This document shows, piece by piece, positions 1 to 9,297 of a stretch of DNA of 46,375 nt. Position 1 is the stretch's first letter, and each line of letters starts with the position of its first letter. The position numbers and the translations under genes were made by a program. The notes beneath the pieces were generated by a model. It was not told the DNA's origin. It made no database searches and saw nothing but the letters and a program-made list of their open reading frames with translations. Source of the DNA: Nitrosomonas sp. (GTDB lineage: Bacteria; Pseudomonadota; Gammaproteobacteria; Burkholderiales; Nitrosomonadaceae); the NCBI RefSeq assembly GCF_019752095.1, contig NZ_JAIEMO010000037.1:1-46375 (forward strand). The letters run 5' to 3'.

Positions 1-261
1 AGATATTGTAATGCTAGCTTAGCCTTGACTGTAACAAATATTTTTTATTAGATTAATATTTTGGTTGGATTTTTTTCAGGAACTCAGAGAGGGATTCAAC
101 AAGATATTTGAATTTCACAAAATTGATTGGAGCCTTGATCAAAAAAGTCGATGCCTGATATAGATGTGGTCAAAAATGTCTGATTTTGCGGATATCACTA
201 TACCCCCCATACCAATGGACCGACCTCATGCAATAACTCCTTCGTATTGAGCGATCGATTC

Positions 262-1476
262 ATGGCGCTGCAATCAACTTCCAATACGCCGTCCGCCGTT
301 ACCATGCGGGGATCGGATCATCTTTACCAATAGCTGGAAAATGAGCAAATCAGCCTTGCATTTACCACCTATCAGACCAATCGGTTATTTCTAGTCGGGC
401 GCAAAGCCAATGGGCGCCTGGCAGTCAACGAGCGCTTGTTTGATAAGCCGATGGGACTATATGCCAGCGGTGAAAATCTTTACATGGCGACTCGCTACCA
501 AATCTGAGAATTGGAAAACCGCCTGGCACAAGGCGAGCAACATCAAGGCAGCGACCGTTTATACGTGCCCAGTCAATCCTATACAACGGGTGACTTGAAT
601 GTGCATGATGTAGTGGTGACCCAAGCACAACAAATACTCTTCATCAATACTGATTTCAGTTGCCTGGCAACATTGCAAGCAGGATTCAGCTTCGCCCCTG
701 TTTGGAAACCGCCATTTATTACCAAACTAGCAGCAGAAGATCGTTGCCATTTGAATGGTCTGGCGATGCAAGATGATCAACCAATGTACGTCACCGCATG
801 CAGCGCTACGAATGAAGCGGCAGGCTGGCGTAATCATCGAATGGATGGCGGTGTGGTGATGCACATTCCCAGCAATGAAATCATCGCCACGGGTTTATCG
901 ATGCCACACTCACCGCGCTGGTATCAGGGCAAGTTATGGTTGCTTAACTCCGGCACCGGCGAATTGGGTTATTTGGACGACCATAAATTTGTATCGGTCA
1001 CATTCTACCCAGGCTTTGTGCGCGGCCTTGCGTTCTGGAAAAACTATGCTTTGGTAGGGCTTTCACAATTACGTTCTAAAACTTTTACCGGCTTGACGCT
1101 GGAAACTCGCCTTAGCGATCAGAACATGACAGCTCAATGCGGCTTGGCCGTAATCGACTTTAATACCGGTAACCTTTTACACGCATTACACATTGGCGGA
1201 GTCGTTGAAGAATTATTTGATGTTGTGGTGTTGCCCGATGTGCGCCAGCCTATGGTGATTGGTTTTCAAGATGACGATATTGATCGGCTGATTTCTTCCC
1301 CCGATTCGGGTGGATTGATGATTACTAAGCCGACCATGAAACGCCCTGGATTTGGTCAATCGACGCAGGTGGCTGGTTTGCCACGCGCTTCACAATCGGC
1401 TGATTCTGCAGATATAGCTGAATGGTGGTGCAGGAAAAGATACTTTGGACGGAGGAACCGGTCGCGAGACTCTTGA
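262..1476 (+). pseudogene. TIGR03032-family protein, broken by two in-frame stops
   Basis: The reading frame from the ATG at 262 encodes the conserved blocks of the TIGR03032 family of unknown function: a 'LAFTTYQTNRLFLVGRK' block, 'ERLFDKPMGLYASG', then 'SYTTGDLNVHDV', 'FINTDFSCLATL' and 'AAEDRCHLNGLA'. It is interrupted by TAG at 331-333 and TGA at 505-507. From memory of the family, both stops appear to sit where tryptophan is usual, which a single G-to-A change would explain. The part after the second stop is open (start usable at 511) to 1476, but its last ~25 residues look like out-of-frame translation of the RTX repeats that follow in another frame. I infer a decayed gene that was once fused to the RTX tail. 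The family assignment is from recalled motifs; function is unknown. Confidence 0.7.
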
Positions 1477-1999
1477 TGGCGGATTTGGCGCGGATTTACT
1501 CAAGGGTGGATCTGGTGATGACAATTATGTGGTCGATAGCGCAGGTGACAGCGTGATCGAGGCTGCGGGTGGAGGTATCGACGCAGTTAGCAGCAATATA
1601 ACGTATGCATTACCCGCTCAGGTCGAAAACCTGATTTTAACGGGAATATCCGTTATTAACGGTACCGGCAATAGTCAGGCCAATCAGATCACAGGAAACT
1701 CTGCTAATAATCAATTAAAAGGTGCAGCGGGTAACGATATTCTCGACGGGCGGCAAGGCGCAGACACGCTGACCGGCGGAATGGGTAACGATATTTTCAG
1801 ATTGACCACGATGGGACATGTGGATGCGATAACGGACTTTAACGTTGCCAATGACACGATCCAGCTTGAGAATGCCATCTTCCCTGCTTTGACGGCAACA
1901 GGCACTTTAGCCGCCAGTCGATTCAGAATCGGTGCTGACCAATGCGGATATCGTGATGATTTGATCTGGATTGCTAGTTTTGGGAGAGTTTTTGGATAA
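1418..1999 (+). pseudogene. RTX (hemolysin-type calcium-binding repeat) tail, frameshifted from the gene upstream
   Basis: This frame opens after a TAG at 1415-1417 and has no convincing start codon or ribosome-binding site. It encodes glycine/aspartate nonapeptides of the RTX type: GGTGRETLD, GGFGADLLK, GGSGDDNYV, then after a 'DSAGDSVIEAAGGGID' spacer GAAGNDILD, GRQGADTLT and GGMGNDIFR. Such repeats bind calcium in proteins exported by type I secretion. The end ('DAITDFNVANDTIQLENAIF', 'ASRFRIGAD') is the usual RTX C-terminal block, but the residues after 'RIGAD' do not match the usual ending, so the 3' end may also be shifted. A one-base indel near 1415-1425 would join it to the TIGR03032 frame. 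No type I secretion genes are nearby. Likely a non-functional remnant. Confidence 0.7.
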
Positions 2000-2176
2000 A
2001 CAGCAAATTCCTATGCTAGCCAGAAAAAGAAGGGATAGCATTAAGATCAGCCTAAACTTGATTTTGATGCTAATCCGGTAATGAGTAAACAGACGTAAGG
2101 TCGATTTTGTTTTAACGAGTAATAGGCTTCCAAGCTGATGGCGTGTTTAAATACGACCGCTAGTCGAGAACAGGCA

Positions 2177-3145
2177 TCACATCAGCACGCCACCTTCCGG
2201 TTCTAGCGGCGCAGGGATGGAAGATTCTCCCAGTTGTTGTTTTAAGTCAATTTCGATATTACGACAAATGGCAGACATTGGGACGTCTTCCATTTTTCGT
2301 TCAAAGGGTTCTTCGGTGCGTTGTCCAATACGCTCAGTGATCGTAAAAATTGAAGCCAAGATTACATAAATCGGTAAAGTCCCCCATCCAAGGTGCTGGA
2401 CAAGCCCTAGTGGGAGTAATAGCACAAAAATCCAGACGAAGGATTTGGTGAAAAAACCGTATTGGCGAGGCAATGGCGTGGTTTTGATTCGCTCGCAACT
2501 GCCTTGAGCAGCAAAAAATGCTTTGATTGATTCCATCAGTCCGAAGATATAGGCTTGTTCGTCAATCCAGCCCGTCATATTCAGCTCCTTTAATCGTTGA
2601 GCCTGCCGGTGGTTCAATTGCGCTGCTTTATTCGCCGCCTTGCTCAGTTCTTGATATTCTGAATCGGACAAAAAAGGTTTTAGTTCTTGCCAGGTTTCCT
2701 CGCGCCGCAATTGCAAGCGAAGGGCATTTAAAAAAGCCAGGTGCCGATAGATGATTTCGGTATGGATGTTTGTTATGGTTTCTTGAAGTGCTGGTATTTG
2801 CGAATTTGGATAGCGAACGTATCCCATCACCTGAGAAGTAAAATTCCGTGAAGCATTTGTCAGGCTACCCCAGGCAGTCCGAGCTTCCCAGTATCGATTG
2901 TATGCTTCGTTATTCCGAAAACCCAATAAAATCGCCACGGCGATTCCAAATACACTGATTTCTGCATCAGGAAAAGTTAAGTTTTCAAAATAAGAACGTG
3001 CATTTAATGCACAGACGAGATACCCATATGCAAGGTAAAACAGGATATTCCACCCATCAATTTTGAGTATCCATTTAAGTCGTATTGTTCGTTGTACAAT
3101 CATAGATGGTTTTTCTGTTAAATGTGGGATTAAAAGAAACTTCAA
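2177..3145 (-). CDS. Bestrophin-family (UPF0187/YneE-like) membrane channel
   Basis: A 322-residue membrane protein of the bacterial bestrophin family, pentameric anion or cation channels of the inner membrane. Visible marks are a hydrophobic segment at about residues 33-48, the conserved 'GFRNNEAYNRYWEARTAWG' stretch at about 76-94, a second hydrophobic pair in the C-terminal half ('FVWIFVLLLPLGLV' and 'LPIYVILASIFTITERIG') and the family's 'EPFERKMEDVPM' block before the C-terminus. Length matches the family (about 300). It stands alone, opposite to the lipase gene upstream. A truncated paralogue lies at 22283-22543, so the genome once held at least two copies. The ion carried cannot be told from sequence. 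Confidence 0.85.
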   Translation of the reverse strand: MKFLLIPHLTEKPSMIVQRTIRLKWILKIDGWNILFYLAYGYLVCALNARSYFENLTFPDAEISVFGIAVAILLGFRNNEAYNRYWEARTAWGSLTNASRNFTSQVMGYVRYPNSQIPALQETITNIHTEIIYRHLAFLNALRLQLRREETWQELKPFLSDSEYQELSKAANKAAQLNHRQAQRLKELNMTGWIDEQAYIFGLMESIKAFFAAQGSCERIKTTPLPRQYGFFTKSFVWIFVLLLPLGLVQHLGWGTLPIYVILASIFTITERIGQRTEEPFERKMEDVPMSAICRNIEIDLKQQLGESSIPAPLEPEGGVLM

Positions 3146-3252
3146 CGCAAGCTGGAGAAGAATTCTGCAAATATTCGTTCAAGCGGTCATTAGCAGATAT
3201 TGGAAAGTGCATTGACTAAGATTCATGGTATACCGTTTAAAATTTTTTGTGT

Positions 3253-4500
3253 ATGCAATTATCCAGTAGAGTAGAGCTGCAACCAATACAGGCTGTACGC
3301 TGGCTTAGCCGAGTGATGATTTTGACAGGTATGGTTTTGTTTCTGGTGTCGCTATCCGGCTGTGTACATCAAAAATTCGTCAATGAGACTTATCCTCGTT
3401 GGGGGAAAGAAGTTCGAATTGATCCGTCCGATGGTGATGGGTCAATGATACTGCGAACACTCTCTCCATCGGATTCTGCTAAAACCTTTGCTTGTGTGTT
3501 ATTGGTTCACGGCATGAACGAGCATATCGGACGCTATGGCGAGGTGGCGCGTTATTTTGCCCAGCAGTTTATGGTTGCGGGTTTTGATCATTATGCGCAT
3601 GGGTTGTCCAATCCGATATTGCGACAAGCAGATTTAGCGATAGTGAACGGTGCAGGTAGACAAGAAGTCAGCGATGCTTACCTAGCGCAAACGACGCTGA
3701 AGGACTTGCAACCACTTCGACGCAATCTGGATCGGGCGCTTAGAGAAACGATTACGCAGTGCGACAAAGAGAGCGATCCGGGACGTCCATTATTTATCGT
3801 TGCACATAGTTTGGGTGCTTTGGTGACGGCTTCTTACTTGATACAGCTGCAAGATGAGGTTGATCTGATCAAGCGCGTGCGCGGGGTCATTTTTCTGGCT
3901 CCTGGATTTGCCGTCAGTGAACCGCCGGGGTGGCGCGGTTGGGTGGCTAATCCGTTGATCAAAATGTCTTTTCATGCTGAAACGCATTTCTTGCACCCCC
4001 AGGATGAACCCTTGCCTTTGTTAATTTTTAATCAGGCACTAGCGTTAGTGACTGTGCCCATTTTGGACAGCTTGTTTGAAATACTGTCCTGGCCTGGTTT
4101 GCGCAGCCTTGTGACACCTATTGCTCCGGATTGGGTGCAGGATTATTTGACCGATAGTGAAGAAGAAAAGGCACACCTGCGGGCTGATGGCTGGGTTGTT
4201 CGCCGTAGCTTGCTGCGTTTCGTGAAAGGTATTGAAGCAGAGATTGTGCATTTCCGCCTCCAAATGACACAATTTACAACACCTTATTATCTGGTGTATT
4301 CGGAGCAGGATCCGATCACGCCAGCATGGGGCAGCAAGGATTTTGTTCATGCGACTATACAGCATCATCCTGATAACGAAATTCTGACGTTTCCCAACTC
4401 TCACTATCACCAGCATCTGTTTTTAAAAGAACCTGCGCGTACCGAGCTTTTGAGAAATATTGTGCAATGGATGGAGCATCGCTTGAATGCGTCGGAATGA
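3253..4500 (+). CDS. Lipoprotein alpha/beta hydrolase (monoacylglycerol lipase / lysophospholipase-like)
   Basis: A serine hydrolase of the Hydrolase_4 (monoacylglycerol lipase) group. After a short basic leader there is a hydrophobic segment ending in the lipobox L-S-G-C, so the protein is probably lipid-anchored in the envelope. The 'HGMNEHIGRYGEVARYF' and 'DHYAHGLS' blocks are typical of this family. The nucleophile elbow is A-H-S-L-G, with the acid and histidine expected in 'YSEQDPITP' and 'FPNSHYHQHL' near the C-terminus. There is an insert of about 100 residues in the lid region compared with the shortest family members. I chose the ATG at 3253 over the TTG at 3247; an alternative ATG at 3316 would give a shorter signal peptide. 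Substrate unknown; it could clear lysophospholipids or monoglycerides. Confidence 0.85.
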   Translation: MQLSSRVELQPIQAVRWLSRVMILTGMVLFLVSLSGCVHQKFVNETYPRWGKEVRIDPSDGDGSMILRTLSPSDSAKTFACVLLVHGMNEHIGRYGEVARYFAQQFMVAGFDHYAHGLSNPILRQADLAIVNGAGRQEVSDAYLAQTTLKDLQPLRRNLDRALRETITQCDKESDPGRPLFIVAHSLGALVTASYLIQLQDEVDLIKRVRGVIFLAPGFAVSEPPGWRGWVANPLIKMSFHAETHFLHPQDEPLPLLIFNQALALVTVPILDSLFEILSWPGLRSLVTPIAPDWVQDYLTDSEEEKAHLRADGWVVRRSLLRFVKGIEAEIVHFRLQMTQFTTPYYLVYSEQDPITPAWGSKDFVHATIQHHPDNEILTFPNSHYHQHLFLKEPARTELLRNIVQWMEHRLNASE

Positions 4501-4612
4501 TCACTGGCATGCGGTATCAGTGCCACGATTGGTGGTCTCGACTAATGTGATCCTTTATACTTGTCATGCTGTTTAAAAGCACAGTCTGAATAGAATGTGA
4601 GGTGATAGAGAC

Positions 4613-4951
4613 ATGATGAAGGCAGCATTATCGGAACTGATGCAACGTATACCCGGCAAAGCGAGTGCGGAATGGCCCATGGGTGAGCCTTTTACGCTGG
4701 CATTTGCGCATGGCACCATGTCGGTTGAAGTTTATGCACCCAAGGATACCGATATACAAACGCCGCATGATCAGGATGAGTTGTATTTTATCCAATCCGG
4801 ACAGGGCGAGTTTGTGGTGGCTGGAGAACGCCATCCGTTTGAACCGGGCATGGTGTTTTTTGTTGCCGCTCATGTGGAGCACCGCTTTGAAAACTTTTCC
4901 CCGGATTTTTGTACCTGGGTTGTGTTCTGGGGGCCGAAAGGTGGCGAATAA
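4613..4951 (+). CDS. Small cupin-domain protein
   Basis: A 112-residue single-domain cupin. The metal-binding motif 1 is seen as 'PHDQDELYFIQSGQGEFVV' and motif 2 as 'PGMVFFVAAHVEHRFENFS', giving the usual histidine/glutamate ligands of a beta-barrel cupin. A GGTGATAGAGAC stretch precedes the ATG. It lies 30 bases upstream of the ArsC/Spx-like gene on the same strand and may be cotranscribed. The family covers metal-dependent dioxygenases, isomerases and sensors, so no reaction can be assigned. Confidence 0.85.
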   Translation: MMKAALSELMQRIPGKASAEWPMGEPFTLAFAHGTMSVEVYAPKDTDIQTPHDQDELYFIQSGQGEFVVAGERHPFEPGMVFFVAAHVEHRFENFSPDFCTWVVFWGPKGGE

Positions 4952-4981
4952 TTATTTTACACACTGTGAGTTATAACGATT

Positions 4982-5335
4982 ATGCTCAAATTTTATGGCT
5001 ATAAGCAGTGCGGCACCTGCCGCAAAGCGGAGCAATTTTTGCAGCAGGCCGAAATTGATTACGAATTCCTTGATATCACCGAAAATCCACCAGCTGTTGA
5101 TGAACTAGCCGCTATTGTTGAGCGCGCCAATGTTTCACTGAACAAACTTTTTAATACCAGCGGGGTGCAGTACCGCGAATTAAAAATCAAGGAGCAATTG
5201 CCCGCATTATCTAGCCGAGAGATACTCACGATACTTGCTGGCAATGGTCGTTTGATCAAAAGACCGCTGATTACCGATGGGGAACGTGCAAGCGTAGGTT
5301 TTGACGCTGAGAAATTCGCGCTTATCTGGGGTTAA
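4982..5335 (+). CDS. ArsC/Spx/YffB-family thioredoxin-fold protein
   Basis: A 117-residue protein of the ArsC/Spx family. It begins with 'MLKFYGYKQCGTCRKAEQFL', where C-G-T-C near residue 10-13 is the redox pair position, and has the family blocks 'NTSGVQYRELKIKEQLPALS' and 'LIKRPLITDGE' with the conserved R-P-L. Length fits the YffB-like branch (115-120), not the longer plasmid arsenate reductases (about 140). The function is therefore probably a glutathione- or thiol-dependent reductase of unknown substrate. No ars operon genes are nearby, so arsenate resistance is not supported. Confidence 0.85.
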   Translation: MLKFYGYKQCGTCRKAEQFLQQAEIDYEFLDITENPPAVDELAAIVERANVSLNKLFNTSGVQYRELKIKEQLPALSSREILTILAGNGRLIKRPLITDGERASVGFDAEKFALIWG

Positions 5336-5509
5336 CATTTTTCAATTGCAATTCTACGCTCAGGCGTCGGTGGTGTGAAGCGCTGCAGGTATTATTCCTA
5401 GCTTCAAAAATAAACAAGCTTGCGCTTTAGGTTCCATGCTTGTACTCTTTCAGCCACGATCAATACGAACAGTGTCTTATTCCATAACCGGATCAAGCAG
5501 GAGGCGAAA

Positions 5510-8032
5510 TTGAGAAATCAACGGTTTTTAGTGCGCAAGGCGGCGGTATTAGGGGCTGGTGTGATGGGCGCGCAGATTGCGGCACATCTGGTCAATGCCA
5601 ATATCGAAACATTGTTGTTTGAGTTACCAGGGGATACAGATAATCCCAATGCCAATGTAATTAAGGCGGTGGAGAAACTTAAAAAGCAAGAGCCTGCTCC
5701 GCTATCGATCAAAACCAAAGTCACCTGCATTCAACCGGCGAATTATGATCAACATCTGGAACGGCTCAAAGACTGTGATCTGGTGATCGAAGCGATTGCC
5801 GAACGGATGGATTGGAAACGTGATCTGTACACCAAGGTTGCACCTTATCTGGGTGAACATACGATTTTTGCCAGCAATACCTCAGGACTATCGATTAATC
5901 AATTGGCAGAAGCTTTTCCAGAAGCATTGCGACACCGCTTCTGCGGCATACATTTTTTTAATCCGCCACGCTATATGCATCTAGTCGAGATGATTCCTTG
6001 CCAAAACAGCGATGCGGCTATGCTTGATCACCTGGAAGAATTTCTGGTGACTGATCTGGGCAAGGGGGTGATACGTGCCAAAGACACCCCCAATTTTATT
6101 GCCAATCGTATCGGCGTGTTTTCTCTGTTAGCGACCATGTATCATGGACGGGAGTTTAATTTTGGATTTGATCTGGTTGATGCATTGACGGGCTCGCTGA
6201 TTGGGCGTCCTAAAAGCGCAACATTCCGCACTGCGGATATCGTTGGTTTGGATACTTTGGCGCATGTTATCAATACGATGCGCGATACGTTGCCAGGTGA
6301 TCCCTGGCATCGCTATTTTGCGGTGCCGGATTGGTTGCAAGGCCTAATTGATAAGGGCGCGCTGGGTGAGAAGGTCAAGCGCGGGGTGTATCAGAAAATA
6401 AAAAATGAAATTCATGTGTTTGATCTGCCATCGCAAACATATCGTATGTCTGCGGGTGAAGTGGATGAAGAACTGAAGCGATTGTTGAAATACAGCACTC
6501 CTGCAGAAAAATTTGCTGCGCTACGCAATAGCCAGCAGCCGCAAGCGCAGTTTTTGTGGTCAATATTCCGCGATTTGTTTCATTATTGTGCGGTGCAACT
6601 GGAGGCGATTGCCAATAATGCACGTGATCTTGATCTGGCGGTGCGTTGGGGATTTGGCTGGAATCAAGGGCCGTTTGAAATCTGGCAAGCAGCGGGATGG
6701 AAGCAGATTGCCACCTGGATTCAGGAAGATATCGCTGCTGGTAAAAGCATGAGTCAGGCGCCATTGCCGCAATGGGTAATGACGATTGCCGCAAGCGATA
6801 AGCAAAGCGTGCATACTGACCAAGGTTCTTTTGCTCCAGGTTCTGGCGAGCTACAACAGCGTTCAACACTGCCAGTGTATCAACGCCAGCTTTTTCCTGA
6901 TCGATTAGTTGGCGAAGAAGCGGTATATGGCCAAACCATATTTGAGACTGATGCCGTAAGAATGTGGCATAGCGGCGATGGCATTGCCATACTCAGTTTC
7001 AAAAGTAAAATGCATACGATTGGTATCGATGTGCTGGAAGGCGTGCAACAAGCAATTAAGGAAGCTGAAAAAGATTGGCGTGCCCTGGTGATCTGGCAAA
7101 CAGAGCCGCCGTTTTCCGCCGGTGCTAATTTGCAAAAAGCCACCGAGCGACCTAAGCCGGATGCACAGCATGGTGGTAGTGCGCCGCCACAGCCACCCAC
7201 TGCATTTCAGTCATTCCTGAAAAAATTCAAGAAGTCAGCGCAAGCCACAGTGCTGCAAGTGGCGCGAGAATTGGATCTCGCTGATGCGTTGATGGCCAAG
7301 AAACTGGCAGAAGTGGAAGCAATGATCAAACAGTTTCAACAAGCTTCGCAAGCGCTACGCTATTCGATGATTCCGACTGTTGCCGCCGTGGATGGTTTAG
7401 CGTTGGGTGGTGGATGCGAATTTGTCATGCATTGTGATCGTGCTGTTGCAACATTGGAAAGTTATATTGGTTTGGTGGAAACTGGCGTTGGGTTATTGCC
7501 TGCGGGAGGTGGATGCAAGGAGTTTGCCATGAGAGCAGCACATAAAGCCAAGGACGGCGATCCTTTTCCGTCACTCAAATATTATTTTCAGACCGTAGCG
7601 ATGGCAGAACTGGCCAAAGGCGCAGAGCAAGCAAAAGATCTCGGTTATTTACGTCTTGCTGATATGGTAGTGATGCATCGTTTTGAATTGTTGCACGTGG
7701 CTAAAGCACAGGCGTTAGCATTAGCAGAAGCGGGCTATCGTCCGCCCTTACGCGCGCGCGAAATTCCGGTGGCGGGTAATACTGGCATTGCAACGATCAA
7801 AAGTCAGTTGGTCAATCTGCGCGAAGGTGATTTTATTTCCGAGCATGACTATCTAATTGCCAGTAAAGTAGCGCATGTCATGTGTGGCGGTGATTTAACC
7901 CCCGGCAGCTTGGTCGATGAAGATTGGTTCCTGGAGTTGGAGCGGGCAGCATTCATGGAGTTGCTGGCAACCGAAAAAACCCAGGCGCGTATTGCACATA
8001 CACTGAAAACCGGTAAACCACTTAGAAACTGA
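5510..8032 (+). CDS. fadN: FadN-type fused 3-hydroxyacyl-CoA dehydrogenase / enoyl-CoA hydratase
   Basis: A fused beta-oxidation enzyme that hydrates enoyl-CoA and oxidises 3-hydroxyacyl-CoA. The NAD-binding dehydrogenase comes first (G-A-G-V-M-G at about residues 14-19, then 'CGIHFFNPPRYMHLVEMIP' and 'RAKDTPNFIANRIG'), followed by the dehydrogenase C-terminal domain and, from about residue 495, the crotonase domain ('PPFSAGANLQ' and 'AAVDGLALGGGCEF'). This order is that of Bacillus FadN and the reverse of E. coli FadB/FadJ. A Pro/Gln/Lys-rich insert splits the crotonase part. I prefer the TTG at 5510, placed five bases after AGGAGG (5499-5504), giving 840 residues; the ATG-like upstream extension to 5420 shows no homologous sequence. 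The thiolase gene follows 23 bases later, forming an operon. Confidence 0.9.
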   Translation: MRNQRFLVRKAAVLGAGVMGAQIAAHLVNANIETLLFELPGDTDNPNANVIKAVEKLKKQEPAPLSIKTKVTCIQPANYDQHLERLKDCDLVIEAIAERMDWKRDLYTKVAPYLGEHTIFASNTSGLSINQLAEAFPEALRHRFCGIHFFNPPRYMHLVEMIPCQNSDAAMLDHLEEFLVTDLGKGVIRAKDTPNFIANRIGVFSLLATMYHGREFNFGFDLVDALTGSLIGRPKSATFRTADIVGLDTLAHVINTMRDTLPGDPWHRYFAVPDWLQGLIDKGALGEKVKRGVYQKIKNEIHVFDLPSQTYRMSAGEVDEELKRLLKYSTPAEKFAALRNSQQPQAQFLWSIFRDLFHYCAVQLEAIANNARDLDLAVRWGFGWNQGPFEIWQAAGWKQIATWIQEDIAAGKSMSQAPLPQWVMTIAASDKQSVHTDQGSFAPGSGELQQRSTLPVYQRQLFPDRLVGEEAVYGQTIFETDAVRMWHSGDGIAILSFKSKMHTIGIDVLEGVQQAIKEAEKDWRALVIWQTEPPFSAGANLQKATERPKPDAQHGGSAPPQPPTAFQSFLKKFKKSAQATVLQVARELDLADALMAKKLAEVEAMIKQFQQASQALRYSMIPTVAAVDGLALGGGCEFVMHCDRAVATLESYIGLVETGVGLLPAGGGCKEFAMRAAHKAKDGDPFPSLKYYFQTVAMAELAKGAEQAKDLGYLRLADMVVMHRFELLHVAKAQALALAEAGYRPPLRAREIPVAGNTGIATIKSQLVNLREGDFISEHDYLIASKVAHVMCGGDLTPGSLVDEDWFLELERAAFMELLATEKTQARIAHTLKTGKPLRN

Positions 8033-8055
8033 TATCACGATTCACGGAGAATCCT

Positions 8056-9255
8056 ATGACTAAGCAAACTCAAGAAGCCTATATTGTAGCTGCTGCACGT
8101 ACTCCGGTGGGAAAAGCGCCGCGCGGCATGTTCAAAAATGTACGCCCTGATGACATGCTGGTGCATGTGTTGCGTGCGGTGATGAAACAATGTGAGGGGC
8201 TTGATCCGACAGCGATTGATGATGTGATTGTCGGTTGTGCCATGCCGGAAGCAGAACAGGGCATCAATGTTGCGCGTGTGGCGTTGTTATTAGCAGGTTT
8301 ACCCAATAGCGTGGCTGGCATGACAGTCAATCGCTTTTGTGCGTCGGGCCTGCAGTCGGTCGCTTTGGCTGCGGATCGTATTCGCCTCGGAGAAGCCGAT
8401 GTGATGATTGCGGGCGGTACTGAAAGCATGAGCATGGTACCAATGATGGGCAACAAAGTTTCCATGAATCCAATGATGTTTCAACATGAAGAAAATGTGG
8501 CGATCGCTTATGGGATGGGCATGACCGCTGAAAAAGTGGCCGAACAGTGGAAAGTATCACGCGAAGATCAGGATGAATTTGCCCTGACCAGTCATCAGCG
8601 TGCCATAAAAGCCATCGAATCTGGTGAGTTCCAACAGGAAATCGCACCTTATCCGGTGGACGAGAAGCGCCCTGATTTGGTTGCGCATAACGTGCGTGAA
8701 AAAGTTATCGTTAAAAACAAAGACGAAGGGCCGCGAGCCGATACCAACCTAGATGCATTGGCCAAATTGAGACCGGTTTTTGCTGCAAAAGGTTCGGTGA
8801 CTGCAGGAAATAGCTCGCAAATGTCGGATGGTGCCGGAGCAGTGGTTCTGATGAGTGAGGCTGCGATGCAACGTTTTAATCTGTCCCCATTAGGACGATT
8901 CATTGGATTTTCGGTTGCAGGTGTGCCGCCTGAAATTATGGGTATTGGCCCGATCAAAGCCATTCCCAAAGTGCTCGCACAAACCGGAATCAAGCAGGAT
9001 GATTTGGATTGGATTGAGTTAAATGAAGCATTTGCGGCGCAAAGTCTTGCCGTGATACGTGATCTGGAACTGGATCGCAATAAAGTAAATCCTCTGGGCG
9101 GTGCAATTGCATTGGGTCATCCGTTAGGGGCAACGGGTTCAATCCGGGTAGCCACATTGCTGCATGGATTGCGACGCCATAAGCAGAAGTACGGCATGGT
9201 GACTATGTGCATTGGTAGCGGTATGGGGGCAGCAGGAGTGTTTGAGGCCCTTTAA
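8056..9255 (+). CDS. fadA: Acetyl-CoA acyltransferase (3-ketoacyl-CoA thiolase)
   Basis: A 399-residue thiolase that releases acetyl-CoA from 3-ketoacyl-CoA, the last step of beta-oxidation. The acyl-accepting cysteine is in 'NRFCASGLQS' (Cys95), followed by 'GGTESMSMVPMMG', 'NEAFAAQ', the histidine in 'GGAIALGHPLGATG' and the second catalytic cysteine in 'CIGSGMGAAG'. Length and motif spacing are normal. It is preceded by CGGAGAATCCT as ribosome-binding site and lies 23 bases after the fused dehydrogenase/hydratase, so the two are probably the subunits of one trifunctional complex. A terminator at 9266-9297 follows. Confidence 0.93.
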   Translation: MTKQTQEAYIVAAARTPVGKAPRGMFKNVRPDDMLVHVLRAVMKQCEGLDPTAIDDVIVGCAMPEAEQGINVARVALLLAGLPNSVAGMTVNRFCASGLQSVALAADRIRLGEADVMIAGGTESMSMVPMMGNKVSMNPMMFQHEENVAIAYGMGMTAEKVAEQWKVSREDQDEFALTSHQRAIKAIESGEFQQEIAPYPVDEKRPDLVAHNVREKVIVKNKDEGPRADTNLDALAKLRPVFAAKGSVTAGNSSQMSDGAGAVVLMSEAAMQRFNLSPLGRFIGFSVAGVPPEIMGIGPIKAIPKVLAQTGIKQDDLDWIELNEAFAAQSLAVIRDLELDRNKVNPLGGAIALGHPLGATGSIRVATLLHGLRRHKQKYGMVTMCIGSGMGAAGVFEAL

Positions 9256-9265
9256 CAAGTCAGAT

Positions 9266-9297
9266 AAAAGCGGGGCAATCAAACCTGCCCGGCTTTT
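9266..9297. terminator. Hairpin terminator between convergent fadA and ctaA
   Basis: Arms AAAAGCGGGGCA (9266-9277) and TGCCCGGCTTTT (9286-9297) pair with one mismatch around an 8-base loop, with A and T runs on both outer sides. This could end transcription from both directions; it overlaps the last codons of the heme A synthase gene. Confidence 0.75.

Noticed and set aside
4045..4416. 123-codon minus-strand frame opposite the lipase
   Set aside because: No start context or domain; the plus-strand lipase has clear motifs over the same bases.
4982..5335. Arsenate reductase of an ars operon
   Set aside because: Short YffB-like length and no arsB, arsR or acr3 neighbour; kept as ArsC/Spx-like only.
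6375..6869. 164-codon minus-strand frame inside the fused beta-oxidation gene
   Set aside because: Antisense to well-conserved domains, no ribosome-binding site or family resemblance.
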